Assembly (NCBI RefSeq): GCF_900099785.1 | Contig: NZ_FNDS01000004.1 | Location: 186,001-250,000 of the forward strand | Reading direction: 5' to 3' | From: Pseudomonas panipatensis | Lineage (GTDB): Bacteria; Pseudomonadota; Gammaproteobacteria; Pseudomonadales; Pseudomonadaceae | DNA: 64,000 nucleotides | Shown here: one piece after another, positions 19,012 to 27,136 of the stretch | Layout of the letters: each line of letters begins with the position of its first letter | Numbering within the stretch: the stretch's first letter is position 1 | Notes under the pieces: generated by a model | Told to the model about the DNA's origin: nothing | What the model saw: only the letters and a program-made list of their open reading frames with translations | Database searches by the model: none | Translations under genes and position numbers: made by a program

Positions 19012-19045
19012 AAAAGCCCCGGCAGCCTTGGCTGCCGGGGCTTTT
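19012..19045 (-). terminator. terminator of the thiolase gene
   Basis: This is a 34-bp near-perfect palindrome with arms AAAAGCCCCGGCAGCC and GGCTGCCGGGGCTTTT around a TT centre. On the minus strand the stem ends in TTTT, right after the thiolase stop (19065). It shares its core with the preceding terminator, perhaps by local duplication. Confidence 0.85.
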
Positions 19046-19064
19046 GCGTCGGACCGCAGGGAAC

Positions 19065-20249
19065 TCAGCGCAGCGCTTCGAACAGCCCGGTGGCGCCCAT
19101 GCCGCCGCCCACGCACATGGTCACGATGCCGTAGCGCAGGTTGCGCCGTTGCAGTTCGCGCACCAGGTGGCCGACCTGGCGCGAGCCGGTCATGCCGAAG
19201 GGGTGGCCGATGGAGATGGAGCCGCCGTTGACGTTGTACTTCTCGTTGTCGATGCCCAGGCGGTTGCGCGCGTACAGGCACTGCGAGGCAAAGGCTTCGT
19301 TGAGCTCCCAGAGGTCGATGTCGTCGATCCGCAGGCCCTTGGCCTTGAGCAGCTTGGGCACCGAGAACACCGGGCCGATGCCCATTTCGTCCGGCTCGCA
19401 ACCGGCGACGGTGAAGCCACGGAAGAAGGCCTTGGGCTTGAGGCCCAGTTGCAGGGCTTTTTCCAGGCTCATCACCAGGGTCATGGAGGCGCCGTCGGAA
19501 AGCTGCGAGGCGTTGCCGGCGGTGACCGAACCGTCCTCGGCGAACACCGGCTTGAGCGAGGCCAGGCCTTCGAGGGTGGTGTCCGGGCGGTTGCAATCGT
19601 CAGCCTCGACCACGCCGTCGACGAGGGTCTTCTCGCCGCTGGCCTTGTCTTCCACGGCGTAACGCACGCGCATCGGCACGATCTCGTCCTTGAACAGGCC
19701 TTCGGCCTGGGCGCGGGCGGTGCGCTGCTGGCTCTGCAGCGAGTACAGGTCCTGCTCCTCGCGGCTGACGTTGTAGCGGCGGGCGACGATCTCGGCGGTC
19801 TGCCCCATGGGGTAATAGATGCCGGGGAAATCCTGCTGCAGGCGCGGGTTGTAGAAATTGTCCATGTTCTGCTTCTTCGCCGTCAGGGTGATGGATTCCA
19901 CCCCGCCAGCGACCAGGATGTCGCTGCAGCCGGACGCCACCTGGTTGGCGGCGATGGCGATGGCCTGCAGGCCCGAGGAGCAGTAGCGGTTGAGGGTCAT
20001 GCCGGCGACGTGGGTGCCCAGGCGCGACAGCACCGCCGCGTTGCGCCCGATGTTGTGGCCCTGGGCGCCTTCGTTGGAGCCGGCGCCGACCACGCAGTCG
20101 TCGACCAGCAGCGGATCGAGGTCATTGCGCGCCAGCAGCGCATCGATGCAATGGGCGACCATGTCGTCCGGGCGGGTCATGTTGAACTTGCCACGGAAGG
20201 ATTTGGCCAGGCCGGTACGGACGCTGTCGACGATCACCACTTCGCGCAT
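19065..20249 (-). CDS. acetyl-CoA C-acyltransferase (thiolase)
   Basis: This 394-residue thiolase catalyses thiolytic cleavage of 3-ketoacyl-CoA or the reverse condensation. It opens MREVVIVDSVRTGLAKSFRG. The nucleophilic cysteine lies in MTLNRYCSSGLQAIA, the catalytic His in the NGGSISIGHPFGMTGSR loop, and the second cysteine in TMCVGGGMGATGLFE. NEAFASQCLYARNRLG takes the place of the usual NEAFA segment. The ATG at 20249 follows GAGGT. It has its own terminator and no fatty-acid oxidation partner next to it, so it may act in a peripheral pathway. In P. aeruginosa a similar lone thiolase lies a few genes from lsfA (PA3454, from memory). Chain-length preference cannot be read from sequence. 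Confidence 0.9.
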   Translation of the reverse strand: MREVVIVDSVRTGLAKSFRGKFNMTRPDDMVAHCIDALLARNDLDPLLVDDCVVGAGSNEGAQGHNIGRNAAVLSRLGTHVAGMTLNRYCSSGLQAIAIAANQVASGCSDILVAGGVESITLTAKKQNMDNFYNPRLQQDFPGIYYPMGQTAEIVARRYNVSREEQDLYSLQSQQRTARAQAEGLFKDEIVPMRVRYAVEDKASGEKTLVDGVVEADDCNRPDTTLEGLASLKPVFAEDGSVTAGNASQLSDGASMTLVMSLEKALQLGLKPKAFFRGFTVAGCEPDEMGIGPVFSVPKLLKAKGLRIDDIDLWELNEAFASQCLYARNRLGIDNEKYNVNGGSISIGHPFGMTGSRQVGHLVRELQRRNLRYGIVTMCVGGGMGATGLFEALR

Positions 20250-20438
20250 GGGATACCTCGTTGATTGTTGTTCGATGAAGGGAGGATGACGTCGGGCAAG
20301 AATAGAGCCGGGGAATCCTGACGCGCGACGATCATTCACCTGGCATATGCGGCGCCATCCCCTGACGGAAATGCCGGCACAGCGGCCTCTCCCCAGCCGG
20401 CCAAGCGCAGGGCGGATAACGCCCGACCACAACGGCGC

Positions 20439-21035
20439 TCAGGGCCGCTGGTGATTGCGCTGGAAGGTTTCCGCGCCCATGGCTGCGATCTGCCCGTCGA
20501 TCAGCGCATCGAAAGGCTTGAGCAGCTCATCGAAGTCCCGCGGCGCGTCCAGCACGTTCAGCGCCTGGACGACAGCCTCGATGGTCGAGAGCGCGCCGTC
20601 GGCCGGGGCCTTGCGCAGGCGGTAGCGCGAACTCAGGCCCGCGGGCAGCACCGCGCGTGGCAGCGCCGCCAGTTCCGGGTTCAGGTGCAGCAGCTTGCGC
20701 GCCTTGCGCCAAGTGCCGTCGGGAACGATGAGCTGGCACGGCTGTTCGGCGCAGGCCTGCGCCACCTCGCTCAGGCTTCGCGCCTGCTCGCCGGGGAACA
20801 GCAGCCAGCTCTGGTAGCCGTCGCGCTGCCAGCTCTGCGGCGGGAAGCGCTCGCCCACCCGCAGCTCGGCGTTTTCCAGGCCGAGCGCGGCCAGGCGCGC
20901 GGTGTTCAGCGCGTGGCCGGTTTCGCTGGGGTGTTGCAGCAGCAGCACCAGCGTGCGGCTGGCCAGGCGCGGAATCAGCGCGCACAAACAGTGCCCGAGG
21001 GGGCGTTCGCAGCGCGCGCAGCGGGGCCGGCTCAT
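20439..21035 (-). CDS. DTW-domain protein, likely tRNA aminocarboxypropyltransferase
   Basis: This 198-residue protein of the DTW family belongs to the SPOUT-like group that includes TapT (YfiP), which adds the acp group to uridine in tRNA. The N-terminus has a cysteine cluster typical of the family (RPRCARCERPLGHCLCALIP, four to five Cys). The DxTW motif appears as PDGTWRKARKLL, and a later YRLRKAP with LSTIEAV completes the signature. The start codon overlaps the stop of the upstream LysR gene by 4 bases (ATGA), so the two are translationally coupled. That is an odd pairing with a guanidinobutyrate regulator. E. coli TapT acts on U47; which uridine is modified here is inference. Confidence 0.8.
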   Translation of the reverse strand: MSRPRCARCERPLGHCLCALIPRLASRTLVLLLQHPSETGHALNTARLAALGLENAELRVGERFPPQSWQRDGYQSWLLFPGEQARSLSEVAQACAEQPCQLIVPDGTWRKARKLLHLNPELAALPRAVLPAGLSSRYRLRKAPADGALSTIEAVVQALNVLDAPRDFDELLKPFDALIDGQIAAMGAETFQRNHQRP

Positions 21036-21928
21036 GGCTTGCCCGGCTGCGTGCGCAGCAGGTCGCGGAAGTTCTGGATCAACGGCTCGCGCGAACGGCC
21101 GCGACGCAGGATCAGCGAGAACGGCGCCTGGTAGCCGAAGGTCGCCGGCAACAGCGCGCGCAGGCGGCCCTGCTCGACCCAGGGATGCGCGTAGTGCTCG
21201 GGCAGGTAGCCGATGTAGCCGCCGGAGAGGATCAGGATCAGTTGCGCTTCCATACTCTCGACGGTGCCGGCGCTGTGCTTGAAGCCGTGCCGCGCCAGTT
21301 CCGCCTGGCTCCAGTAGCCCCGGCCGACCATGCGCTGCTGGGTGATCAGCTCTGCGGGGATGCGCCGGCCGTCGAACAGCGGGTGGCGGTCGCTGCAGTA
21401 CAGCCAGTGCTGCTCTCTGTACAGCGGCTGGTAGACCAGGCCGTTCATGCGGCTGAAGAAGGAGCCGATGGCCAGGTCGAGGCGGTTGTCCAGCACCGCC
21501 AGTTGCAACTCATAGGGGCTCTGCACCTGCAGGTGCAGATGGACCGCCGGGTGCAGGCTGCTGAAGGCGCCGATGACCTCGGCCAGCGGCAGCGCCGGAT
21601 CGCTCACGGTGGAGTCGAGCACGCCGAGGTTGAGGGTGCCGCGCAACTCGCCCTTGAGGGTCGCCGCGTAGCGCTCGAAGCCTTCCAGTTCGCCGAGGAT
21701 GCGCAGGGTTTCCTGGTGGAACAGCTCGCCCTTGCTGGTCAGGCCGAAGCCGCCGCGGCCCCGGTGGCAGAGCACGATGCCCAGGTGGTTTTCCAACTGG
21801 CTCATGTAGGTGCTGATCGCCGAGGTGGAGAGGTTGAGTTCCTGCTGCGCGGCGGCGAAGCCCTGGTTGCGCACCACGCAGGCGAAGATGCGCAGCAGCT
21901 TGATATCGGGCAAGGCGTTGGCGCTCAT
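21032..21928 (-). CDS. gbuR: LysR-family regulator, GbuR-like
   Basis: This 298-residue LysR-type transcriptional regulator has an N-terminal helix-turn-helix starting at LPDIKLLRIFACVVRNQGFAAAQQELNLSTSAISTYMSQLENHLG. The effector-binding domain runs from about residue 90. It is divergent from gbuA with a 280-bp shared region. In P. aeruginosa the same arrangement exists, with GbuR activating gbuA in response to 4-guanidinobutyrate. Orthology here rests on that synteny. The GGAG ribosome site precedes ATG 21928. It is coupled to the DTW gene downstream. Confidence 0.8.
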   Translation of the reverse strand: MSANALPDIKLLRIFACVVRNQGFAAAQQELNLSTSAISTYMSQLENHLGIVLCHRGRGGFGLTSKGELFHQETLRILGELEGFERYAATLKGELRGTLNLGVLDSTVSDPALPLAEVIGAFSSLHPAVHLHLQVQSPYELQLAVLDNRLDLAIGSFFSRMNGLVYQPLYREQHWLYCSDRHPLFDGRRIPAELITQQRMVGRGYWSQAELARHGFKHSAGTVESMEAQLILILSGGYIGYLPEHYAHPWVEQGRLRALLPATFGYQAPFSLILRRGRSREPLIQNFRDLLRTQPGKP

Positions 21929-22075
21929 GGCGACTCCAGAAAAGCAAAAGGCCCAGTTCAGCGGACCCAGGACTGGCGCGAGCGCCGCATGCGCCCTGCC
22001 GAATGACCCGCAGGTCAGGCCGGGCGTGGCCGGCAGCCGGGCCGCTGCGACACGCGGGCGCAGTCTAGCGAGAGA

Positions 22076-22106
22076 AATAAGTTTAGAAAATGCTGAAGTG
22101 ATTATT
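22076..22106. promoter_or_regulatory. AT-rich dyad in the gbuR/gbuA intergenic region
   Basis: AATAA (22076-22080) and TTATT (22102-22106) form an inverted pair around an AT-rich 21-base centre. This is the only AT-rich island in the 280-bp divergent region. It is a reasonable candidate for the LysR operator and overlapping promoters, but no strict T-N11-A site is obvious. Confidence 0.3.
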
Positions 22107-22208
22107 TGCCGACAGCGATTCTTCCGCCTCCCCGACCTGAAGAGAATCCGCTTCCAGCATCAACCAGCCTGCTCCTACAAAAACCAGCGAATTGCGTGAG
22201 GCCTCCCC

Positions 22209-23168
22209 ATGGACAAGACACTCCATCAACCCCTGGGCGGAAACGAAATGCCGCGCTTCGGCGGCATCGCCACCATGATGCGCCTGCCGCACATCCAGTC
22301 CCCCGAGGAACTCAACCAGCTCGATGCCGCCTTCGTCGGCGTGCCGCTGGACATCGGCACCTCGCTGCGCTCCGGGACTCGCTTCGGCCCGCGCGAAATC
22401 CGCGCCGAGTCGGTGATGATCCGTCCGTACAACATGGCCACCGGCGCCGCGCCGTTCGACTCGCTGAACATCGCCGACATCGGTGACGTGGCGATCAACA
22501 CCTTCAACCTGCTGGAGGCGGTGCGCATCATCGAGGAGGCCTACGACAAGATCCTCGACCACGGCATCCTCCCGCTGACCCTTGGCGGCGACCACACCAT
22601 CACCCTGCCGATCCTGCGCGCCATCCACAAGAAGCACGGCAAGGTCGGCCTGGTGCACATCGACGCCCACGCCGACGTCAACGACCATATGTTCGGCGAG
22701 AAGATCGCCCACGGCACCACCTTCCGCCGCGCCGTGGAAGAAGGCCTGCTGGATTGCGACCGCGTGGTGCAGATCGGCCTGCGCGCCCAGGGCTACACCG
22801 CCGAAGACTTCAACTGGAGCCGCAAGCAGGGCTTCCGCGTGGTGCAGGCCGAAGAGTGCTGGCACAAGTCGCTGCAGCCGCTGATGGCCGAAGTCCGCGA
22901 GAAGGTCGGCGGCGGCCCGGTGTACCTGTCCTTCGATATCGACGGCATCGACCCGGCCTGGGCGCCCGGCACCGGCACCCCGGAAATCGGCGGCCTGACC
23001 ACCATCCAGGCGATGGAAATCATCCGTGGCTGCCACGGCCTGGACATCATCGGCTGCGACCTGGTGGAGGTCTCCCCGCCCTACGACACCACCGGCAACA
23101 CCTCGTTGCTCGGCGCCAACCTGCTCTATGAAATGCTCTGCATCCTCCCGGGTGTGGAGCGCCGCTGA
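22209..23168 (+). CDS. gbuA: guanidinobutyrase (agmatinase/ureohydrolase family)
   Basis: GbuA hydrolyses 4-guanidinobutyrate to GABA and urea, the last guanidine-specific step of the arginine transaminase route. The 319-residue protein has all manganese-binding motifs of the ureohydrolase family: LTLGGDHTITLP, HIDAHADVNDH and SFDIDGIDPAWAPGTGTPE. The N-terminus MPRFGGIATMMRLP and the SGTRFGPREIR loop fit the agmatinase/guanidinobutyrase branch rather than arginase. GAGG lies 7 bases upstream of the ATG. Its stop codon is immediately followed by the GTG start of the NTF2-like gene. Preference for guanidinobutyrate over agmatine or guanidinopropionate is inferred from the GbuR neighbour and the decarboxylase downstream. 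Confidence 0.9.
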   Translation: MDKTLHQPLGGNEMPRFGGIATMMRLPHIQSPEELNQLDAAFVGVPLDIGTSLRSGTRFGPREIRAESVMIRPYNMATGAAPFDSLNIADIGDVAINTFNLLEAVRIIEEAYDKILDHGILPLTLGGDHTITLPILRAIHKKHGKVGLVHIDAHADVNDHMFGEKIAHGTTFRRAVEEGLLDCDRVVQIGLRAQGYTAEDFNWSRKQGFRVVQAEECWHKSLQPLMAEVREKVGGGPVYLSFDIDGIDPAWAPGTGTPEIGGLTTIQAMEIIRGCHGLDIIGCDLVEVSPPYDTTGNTSLLGANLLYEMLCILPGVERR

Positions 23169-23585
23169 GTGACCACCATGCCCAACGACGCCTGCGTAGC
23201 ACAGGTGCTGGAGGCGGCCCGCGACCTGGTGGCCGCCTTCGCCCGCACCGACACCGAGGCCTACTTCGCGGCCTTCAGCGAAGACGCCAGCTTCATCTTC
23301 CACACCTGGCCGCAGCCGCTACCGACGCGCGCGGCCTACCGCGAGGTCTGGGAAGGCTGGCTGCGCGAGGACGGCTTCGCGGTCCTCGACTGCCAGTCCA
23401 GCAATACCGTTGTCAGCCTGCACGGCGACGTGGCGATCTTCAGCCACGACGTCGCCACGCGGCTGCGCATCCAGGGAGCGGAAAGCCTCAACCACGAGCG
23501 CGAGACCATCGTCTTCCGCCGTACACAAGAACAAGGCCGTTGGCTGGCCGTACACGAGCACCTGTCCGCGGCGCCGACGCCGTAA
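23169..23585 (+). CDS. NTF2/SnoaL-like small protein in the gbu operon
   Basis: This protein of about 138 residues has the cone-shaped NTF2/SnoaL fold. VLEAARDLVAAFARTDTEAYFAAFSEDASFIFHTW is the N-terminal helix pair and first strand, and the end reads RRTQEQGRWLAVHEHLSAAP. Such proteins may be enzymes, binding proteins or assembly factors. Conserved polar residues in the pocket (FHTW, SHDVATRL, HEHLS) suggest ligand binding, but no reaction can be named. The likely start is GTG at 23169, directly after the gbuA stop; an ATG at 23178 is an alternative. The gene lies in the same order (gbuA, this gene, permease) as in P. aeruginosa (PA1420, from memory), so it probably belongs to guanidino-compound metabolism. 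Confidence 0.75.
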   Translation: MTTMPNDACVAQVLEAARDLVAAFARTDTEAYFAAFSEDASFIFHTWPQPLPTRAAYREVWEGWLREDGFAVLDCQSSNTVVSLHGDVAIFSHDVATRLRIQGAESLNHERETIVFRRTQEQGRWLAVHEHLSAAPTP

Positions 23586-23610
23586 GTCAGGACTTTCCCG
23601 GGAGGAAGTC

Positions 23611-25125
23611 ATGGATAACAAGAACAACGCACACGCCATCACCACCATCGAGACATTCGGGGTCGAACAGATCCCGGACCACGAACGCAACGCCACGCCG
23701 ACCGACCTGTTCCGCATGATCTTCGGCGGCTCCAACACCTTCGCCACCGCGGTGCTGGGCAGCTTCCCGGTACTCTTCGGGCTGTCCTTCCAGGCCGGCG
23801 TCTGGTCGATCATCCTCGGCGTGCTGGTCGGCGCGCTGATCCTCGCGCCCATGGGCCTGTTCGGTCCGCTCAACGGCACCAACAACGCGGTGTCTTCGGG
23901 CGCCCACTTCGGCGTGCACGGACGGATCGTCGGTTCCTTCCTCTCGCTGCTCACCGCCATCGCCTTCTTCTCGCTGTCGGTGTGGAGTTCGGGCGACGCG
24001 CTGATCGGCGGCGCCAAGCGCCTGTTCGGCCTGCCGGAAACCGACCTCACCCTGGGCCTGGCCTACGGCCTGTTCGCCGTGCTGGTGCTGGTGGTGTGCA
24101 TCTACGGCTTCCGCTTCATGCTGCTGGTCAACAAGATCGCCGTCTGGGCCGCCAGCCTGCTGTTCCTGCTCGGCGTGTTCGCCTTCGCCGGCCCGTTCGA
24201 CGCCGGTTACGCCGGCACCGTGCAGATGGGTAGCGCCGGCTTCTGGGCCGCCTTCATCGGCGCCACCCTGCTGGCCATGAGCAACCCGATCTCGTTCGGC
24301 GCCTTCCTCGGCGACTGGGCGCGCTACATCCCGCGCGAGACCTCGAAGCAGCGCATCATGCTGGCGGTGATCCTGTCGCAGATCGCCACCCTGATCCCGT
24401 TCTTCTTCGGCCTGGTCACCGCCACCATCGTCGCCGTGAAAGCGCCGGACTACATCGCCGCGAACAACTACGTCGGCGGCCTGCTGGCGGTGTCGCCGAG
24501 CTGGTTCTTCCTGCCCGTGTGCCTGATCGCCACCATCGGCGGCATGTCCACCGGCACCACCTCGCTGTACGGCACCGGCCTGGACATGTCCAGCGTGTTC
24601 CCGCGCCTGCTCAACCGCGTCCAGGCGACCCTGCTGATCGGTCTGCTGTCGATCGCCTTCATCTTCATCGGCCGCTTCGCCGCCAACCTGGTACAGAGCG
24701 TGTCCACCTTCGCCGTGCTGATCATCACCTGCACCAGCCCCTGGATGGTGATCATGATCCTCGGCCTGGTGACACGCCGTGGCTTCTACCACGCCGATGA
24801 CCTGCAGGTGTTCACCCGCGGCCAGCAAGGCGGCGCCTACTGGTTCCACCACGGCTGGAACTGGCGCGGCATGGGCGCCTGGATTCCCAGCGCGGCCGCC
24901 GGCCTGTGCTTCGTCAACCTGCCGGGCCAATTCGTCGGCCCGCTGGGCAACCTGGCCGGCGGCATCGACATCAGCCTGCCGATCACCCTCGGCCTGGCCG
25001 CCCTGCTCTACCTGACCCTGCTGCGGACCTTCCCGGAATCCGCAGGCGTGTACGGCCCGCGTGGCCCGCGCTGGGTCGGCAGCCACGCTCGCCCGGTGCG
25101 CGGCATCGGCGAACCGGCTGCCTGA
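23611..25125 (+). CDS. NCS1-family (purine-cytosine permease type) transporter
   Basis: This 504-residue inner-membrane protein of the NCS1 family has about twelve helices. The opening reads GVEQIPDHERNATPTDLFRMIFGGSNTFATAVLG, where the ERNATP element is typical. GLFGPLNGTNNAVSSGAHFGV and NPISFGAFLGDWARYIP follow. It should import a nucleobase- or guanidine-like solute by cation symport. Because it sits between gbuA and the 2-ketoarginine-type decarboxylase, the cargo is plausibly a guanidino acid such as 4-guanidinobutyrate; that is inference. The ATG at 23611 follows GGGAGGAAG. A long hairpin after the stop may partly end transcription. Confidence 0.85.
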   Translation: MDNKNNAHAITTIETFGVEQIPDHERNATPTDLFRMIFGGSNTFATAVLGSFPVLFGLSFQAGVWSIILGVLVGALILAPMGLFGPLNGTNNAVSSGAHFGVHGRIVGSFLSLLTAIAFFSLSVWSSGDALIGGAKRLFGLPETDLTLGLAYGLFAVLVLVVCIYGFRFMLLVNKIAVWAASLLFLLGVFAFAGPFDAGYAGTVQMGSAGFWAAFIGATLLAMSNPISFGAFLGDWARYIPRETSKQRIMLAVILSQIATLIPFFFGLVTATIVAVKAPDYIAANNYVGGLLAVSPSWFFLPVCLIATIGGMSTGTTSLYGTGLDMSSVFPRLLNRVQATLLIGLLSIAFIFIGRFAANLVQSVSTFAVLIITCTSPWMVIMILGLVTRRGFYHADDLQVFTRGQQGGAYWFHHGWNWRGMGAWIPSAAAGLCFVNLPGQFVGPLGNLAGGIDISLPITLGLAALLYLTLLRTFPESAGVYGPRGPRWVGSHARPVRGIGEPAA

Positions 25126-25205
25126 AACGCCCCGGCAAGTCCCGGCAAGACGCCGTCGGGCCGGTCACCGCCAGCGCGGCCCGATGGTGACATGGTAATG
25201 AGCAA

Positions 25206-25232
25206 GGGCGCGGCGAGACGATCGCCGCGCCC
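25206..25232 (+). terminator. strong hairpin between permease and decarboxylase
   Basis: A perfect 11-bp stem (GGGCGCGGCGA/TCGCCGCGCCC) with a 5-base loop lies about 80 bp after the permease stop and 56 bp before the decarboxylase start. There is no good U-tract. It could be a terminator, a processing barrier, or an attenuator controlling the decarboxylase. Confidence 0.45.
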
Positions 25233-25288
25233 GCTTCGTTGGCAATGACGTTCACTCCGACCTCATCCACGAACCCTAAGGAACTGCC

Positions 25289-26890
25289 ATGACCACCTGC
25301 GGCGAATTCCTCGTCAAGCAACTCGAAGCCTGGGGCGTCGATACCGTCTTCGGCATCCCCGGCGTGCACACCGTCGAGCTGTACCGCGGCCTGCCGGGCA
25401 GCGCCATCCGCCATATCACCCCGCGCCACGAACAGGGCGCCGGCTTCATGGCCGACGGCTACGCGCGCGTCACCGGCAAGCCCGGCGTGTGCTTCATCAT
25501 CACCGGACCGGGGATGACCAACATCCTCACCGCCATGGGCCAGGCCTATGCCGACTCGATCCCCATGCTGGTGATCTCCAGCGTCAACGAGCGCGCGCGC
25601 CTGGCCCACGGCAACGGCTACCTGCACGAGTTGCCCAACCAGCGCGCGATGAGCGCCGGGGTGACCGCCTTCAGCCACACCCTGATGAGCGTCGAGGAAC
25701 TGCCGGCGGTGCTCGCCCGCGCCTTCGCCGTGTTCGACAGCGAGCGCCCGCGCCCGGTGCACATCGAGCTGCCGCTGGACATCATCAGCGCCCCGGCCGC
25801 GCACCTGTCGGTACGCCCGCGCGTGCCGCTGGCGCGCCCGGCGCCGGCGCGCTCGCCGCTGCACGAAGCGGCGGCCAAGCTGGCCAAGGCGCAGAAGCCG
25901 CTGCTGCTGCTCGGCGGCGGCTGCGTCGCCGCCGAGGCCGAAGCCCGCGCCCTGGCCAGCGCGCTGGACGCCCCGACCGCGCTGACCATCAACGCCAAGG
26001 GCCTGTTGCCGCCGGAGCACCCGCTGCTGCTCGGCAGCAACCAGTCGCTGGTGCCGGTGCGCGAGCTGGCCCTGGAGGCCGACGTGGTCCTGGCCATCGG
26101 CACCGAGCTGGGCGAGACCGACTACGACGTGGTGTTCGACGGTAACTTCAAGATCGGCGGCGAGCTGATCCGCATCGACATCGACCCGCAGCAACTGATG
26201 CGCAACCACGCGCCGAGCATCGCCATCCACAGCGACGCGCGCACGGCCATGCGCGCCCTGCTGGAACTGCTGCCGGCCCGCGCAGCCAGCGCCGACAGCC
26301 CCGGCGCGCAGCGCGCCGCCCAGGTGCGCGCGCGCCTGGCCGAGGACTTCAGCGGCTGGGCGCACTACCGCAGGCTGTTCGAGACGATCCTCGAGGTGCT
26401 GCCGGAGGCCCGCTTCGTCGGCGACTCGACGCAGACCGTGTACAGCGGCAACCACCTGGTGGAACTGGACGGCGGCCGCCGCTGGTTCAACGCCTCCACC
26501 GGCTACGGCACCCTCGGCTACGGCCTGCCCGCGGCCATCGGCGCCAAGCTCGGCGAACCGCGCCGCCCGGTGATCAGCCTGATGGGCGACGGCGGCCTGC
26601 AGTTCACCCTGCCCGAGCTGGCCAGCGCGGTGGAAGCCAAGGTCGGCATCATCGTGCTGCTGTGGAACAACCACGGCTACGGCGAGATCAAGCGCTACAT
26701 GGAACGCCGCGACATCACCCCGCTGGGTGTGGATATCTACACCCCGGACTTCCTCGCCATCGCCAGGGGCTTCGGCTGCGCCGCCGAGCGCGCCCGCGAC
26801 CACGCGCACCTGCGGGAACTGCTGCGCCATGCGCCGGCGGACCGCCCGCTGCTCGTCGAAGTGATGGAGGCGACGCCCTTCGCGCCCTGA
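25289..26890 (+). CDS. ThDP-dependent decarboxylase, 5-guanidino-2-oxopentanoate type
   Basis: This 533-residue thiamine diphosphate enzyme of the acetolactate synthase/benzoylformate decarboxylase superfamily opens MTTCGEFLVKQLEAWGVDTVFGIPG. The catalytic glutamate is in TPRHEQGAGFMADGYARVTG. The ThDP/metal motif runs from MGDGGLQFTL to LLWNNHGYGEIK, about 30 residues as expected. In P. aeruginosa the homologue beside gbuA (PA1417) and AruI decarboxylate 2-ketoarginine to 4-guanidinobutyraldehyde. The operon context with GbuA supports the same reaction here, though the superfamily is functionally broad. A 12-bp-stem hairpin follows the gene. No aldehyde dehydrogenase (KauB type) is in this cluster, so the next step must be encoded elsewhere. 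Confidence 0.85.
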   Translation: MTTCGEFLVKQLEAWGVDTVFGIPGVHTVELYRGLPGSAIRHITPRHEQGAGFMADGYARVTGKPGVCFIITGPGMTNILTAMGQAYADSIPMLVISSVNERARLAHGNGYLHELPNQRAMSAGVTAFSHTLMSVEELPAVLARAFAVFDSERPRPVHIELPLDIISAPAAHLSVRPRVPLARPAPARSPLHEAAAKLAKAQKPLLLLGGGCVAAEAEARALASALDAPTALTINAKGLLPPEHPLLLGSNQSLVPVRELALEADVVLAIGTELGETDYDVVFDGNFKIGGELIRIDIDPQQLMRNHAPSIAIHSDARTAMRALLELLPARAASADSPGAQRAAQVRARLAEDFSGWAHYRRLFETILEVLPEARFVGDSTQTVYSGNHLVELDGGRRWFNASTGYGTLGYGLPAAIGAKLGEPRRPVISLMGDGGLQFTLPELASAVEAKVGIIVLLWNNHGYGEIKRYMERRDITPLGVDIYTPDFLAIARGFGCAAERARDHAHLRELLRHAPADRPLLVEVMEATPFAP

Positions 26891-26941
26891 TGCGACCAGG
26901 CGCAGGGTGGCTAAGGTTCGACGTCATCCACCGTTCCACCT

Positions 26942-26977
26942 TGGCCTCAGGGCGCGCCGAGCGTGGCCCTGAGGCCA
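26942..26977 (+). terminator. hairpin after the decarboxylase gene
   Basis: TGGCCTCAGGGC/GCCCTGAGGCCA forms a perfect 12-bp stem with a 12-base loop about 50 bp after the stop. There is no U-tract, so intrinsic termination is uncertain. Confidence 0.4.
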
Positions 26978-27136
26978 GTGGCAAGCGTGGTGTAGCGGTG
27001 GACGACGGCGAACGCTTGTACGCCCTTGTATGCGACGCATACGGCACAATCGCGTGGGGCGCATCACGCCAAAGCGTCATCCGCCCTCCCCCAGCGACCG
27101 AGGTGGTCGCCACTACCCGAAACAAGGCTCCCGACC

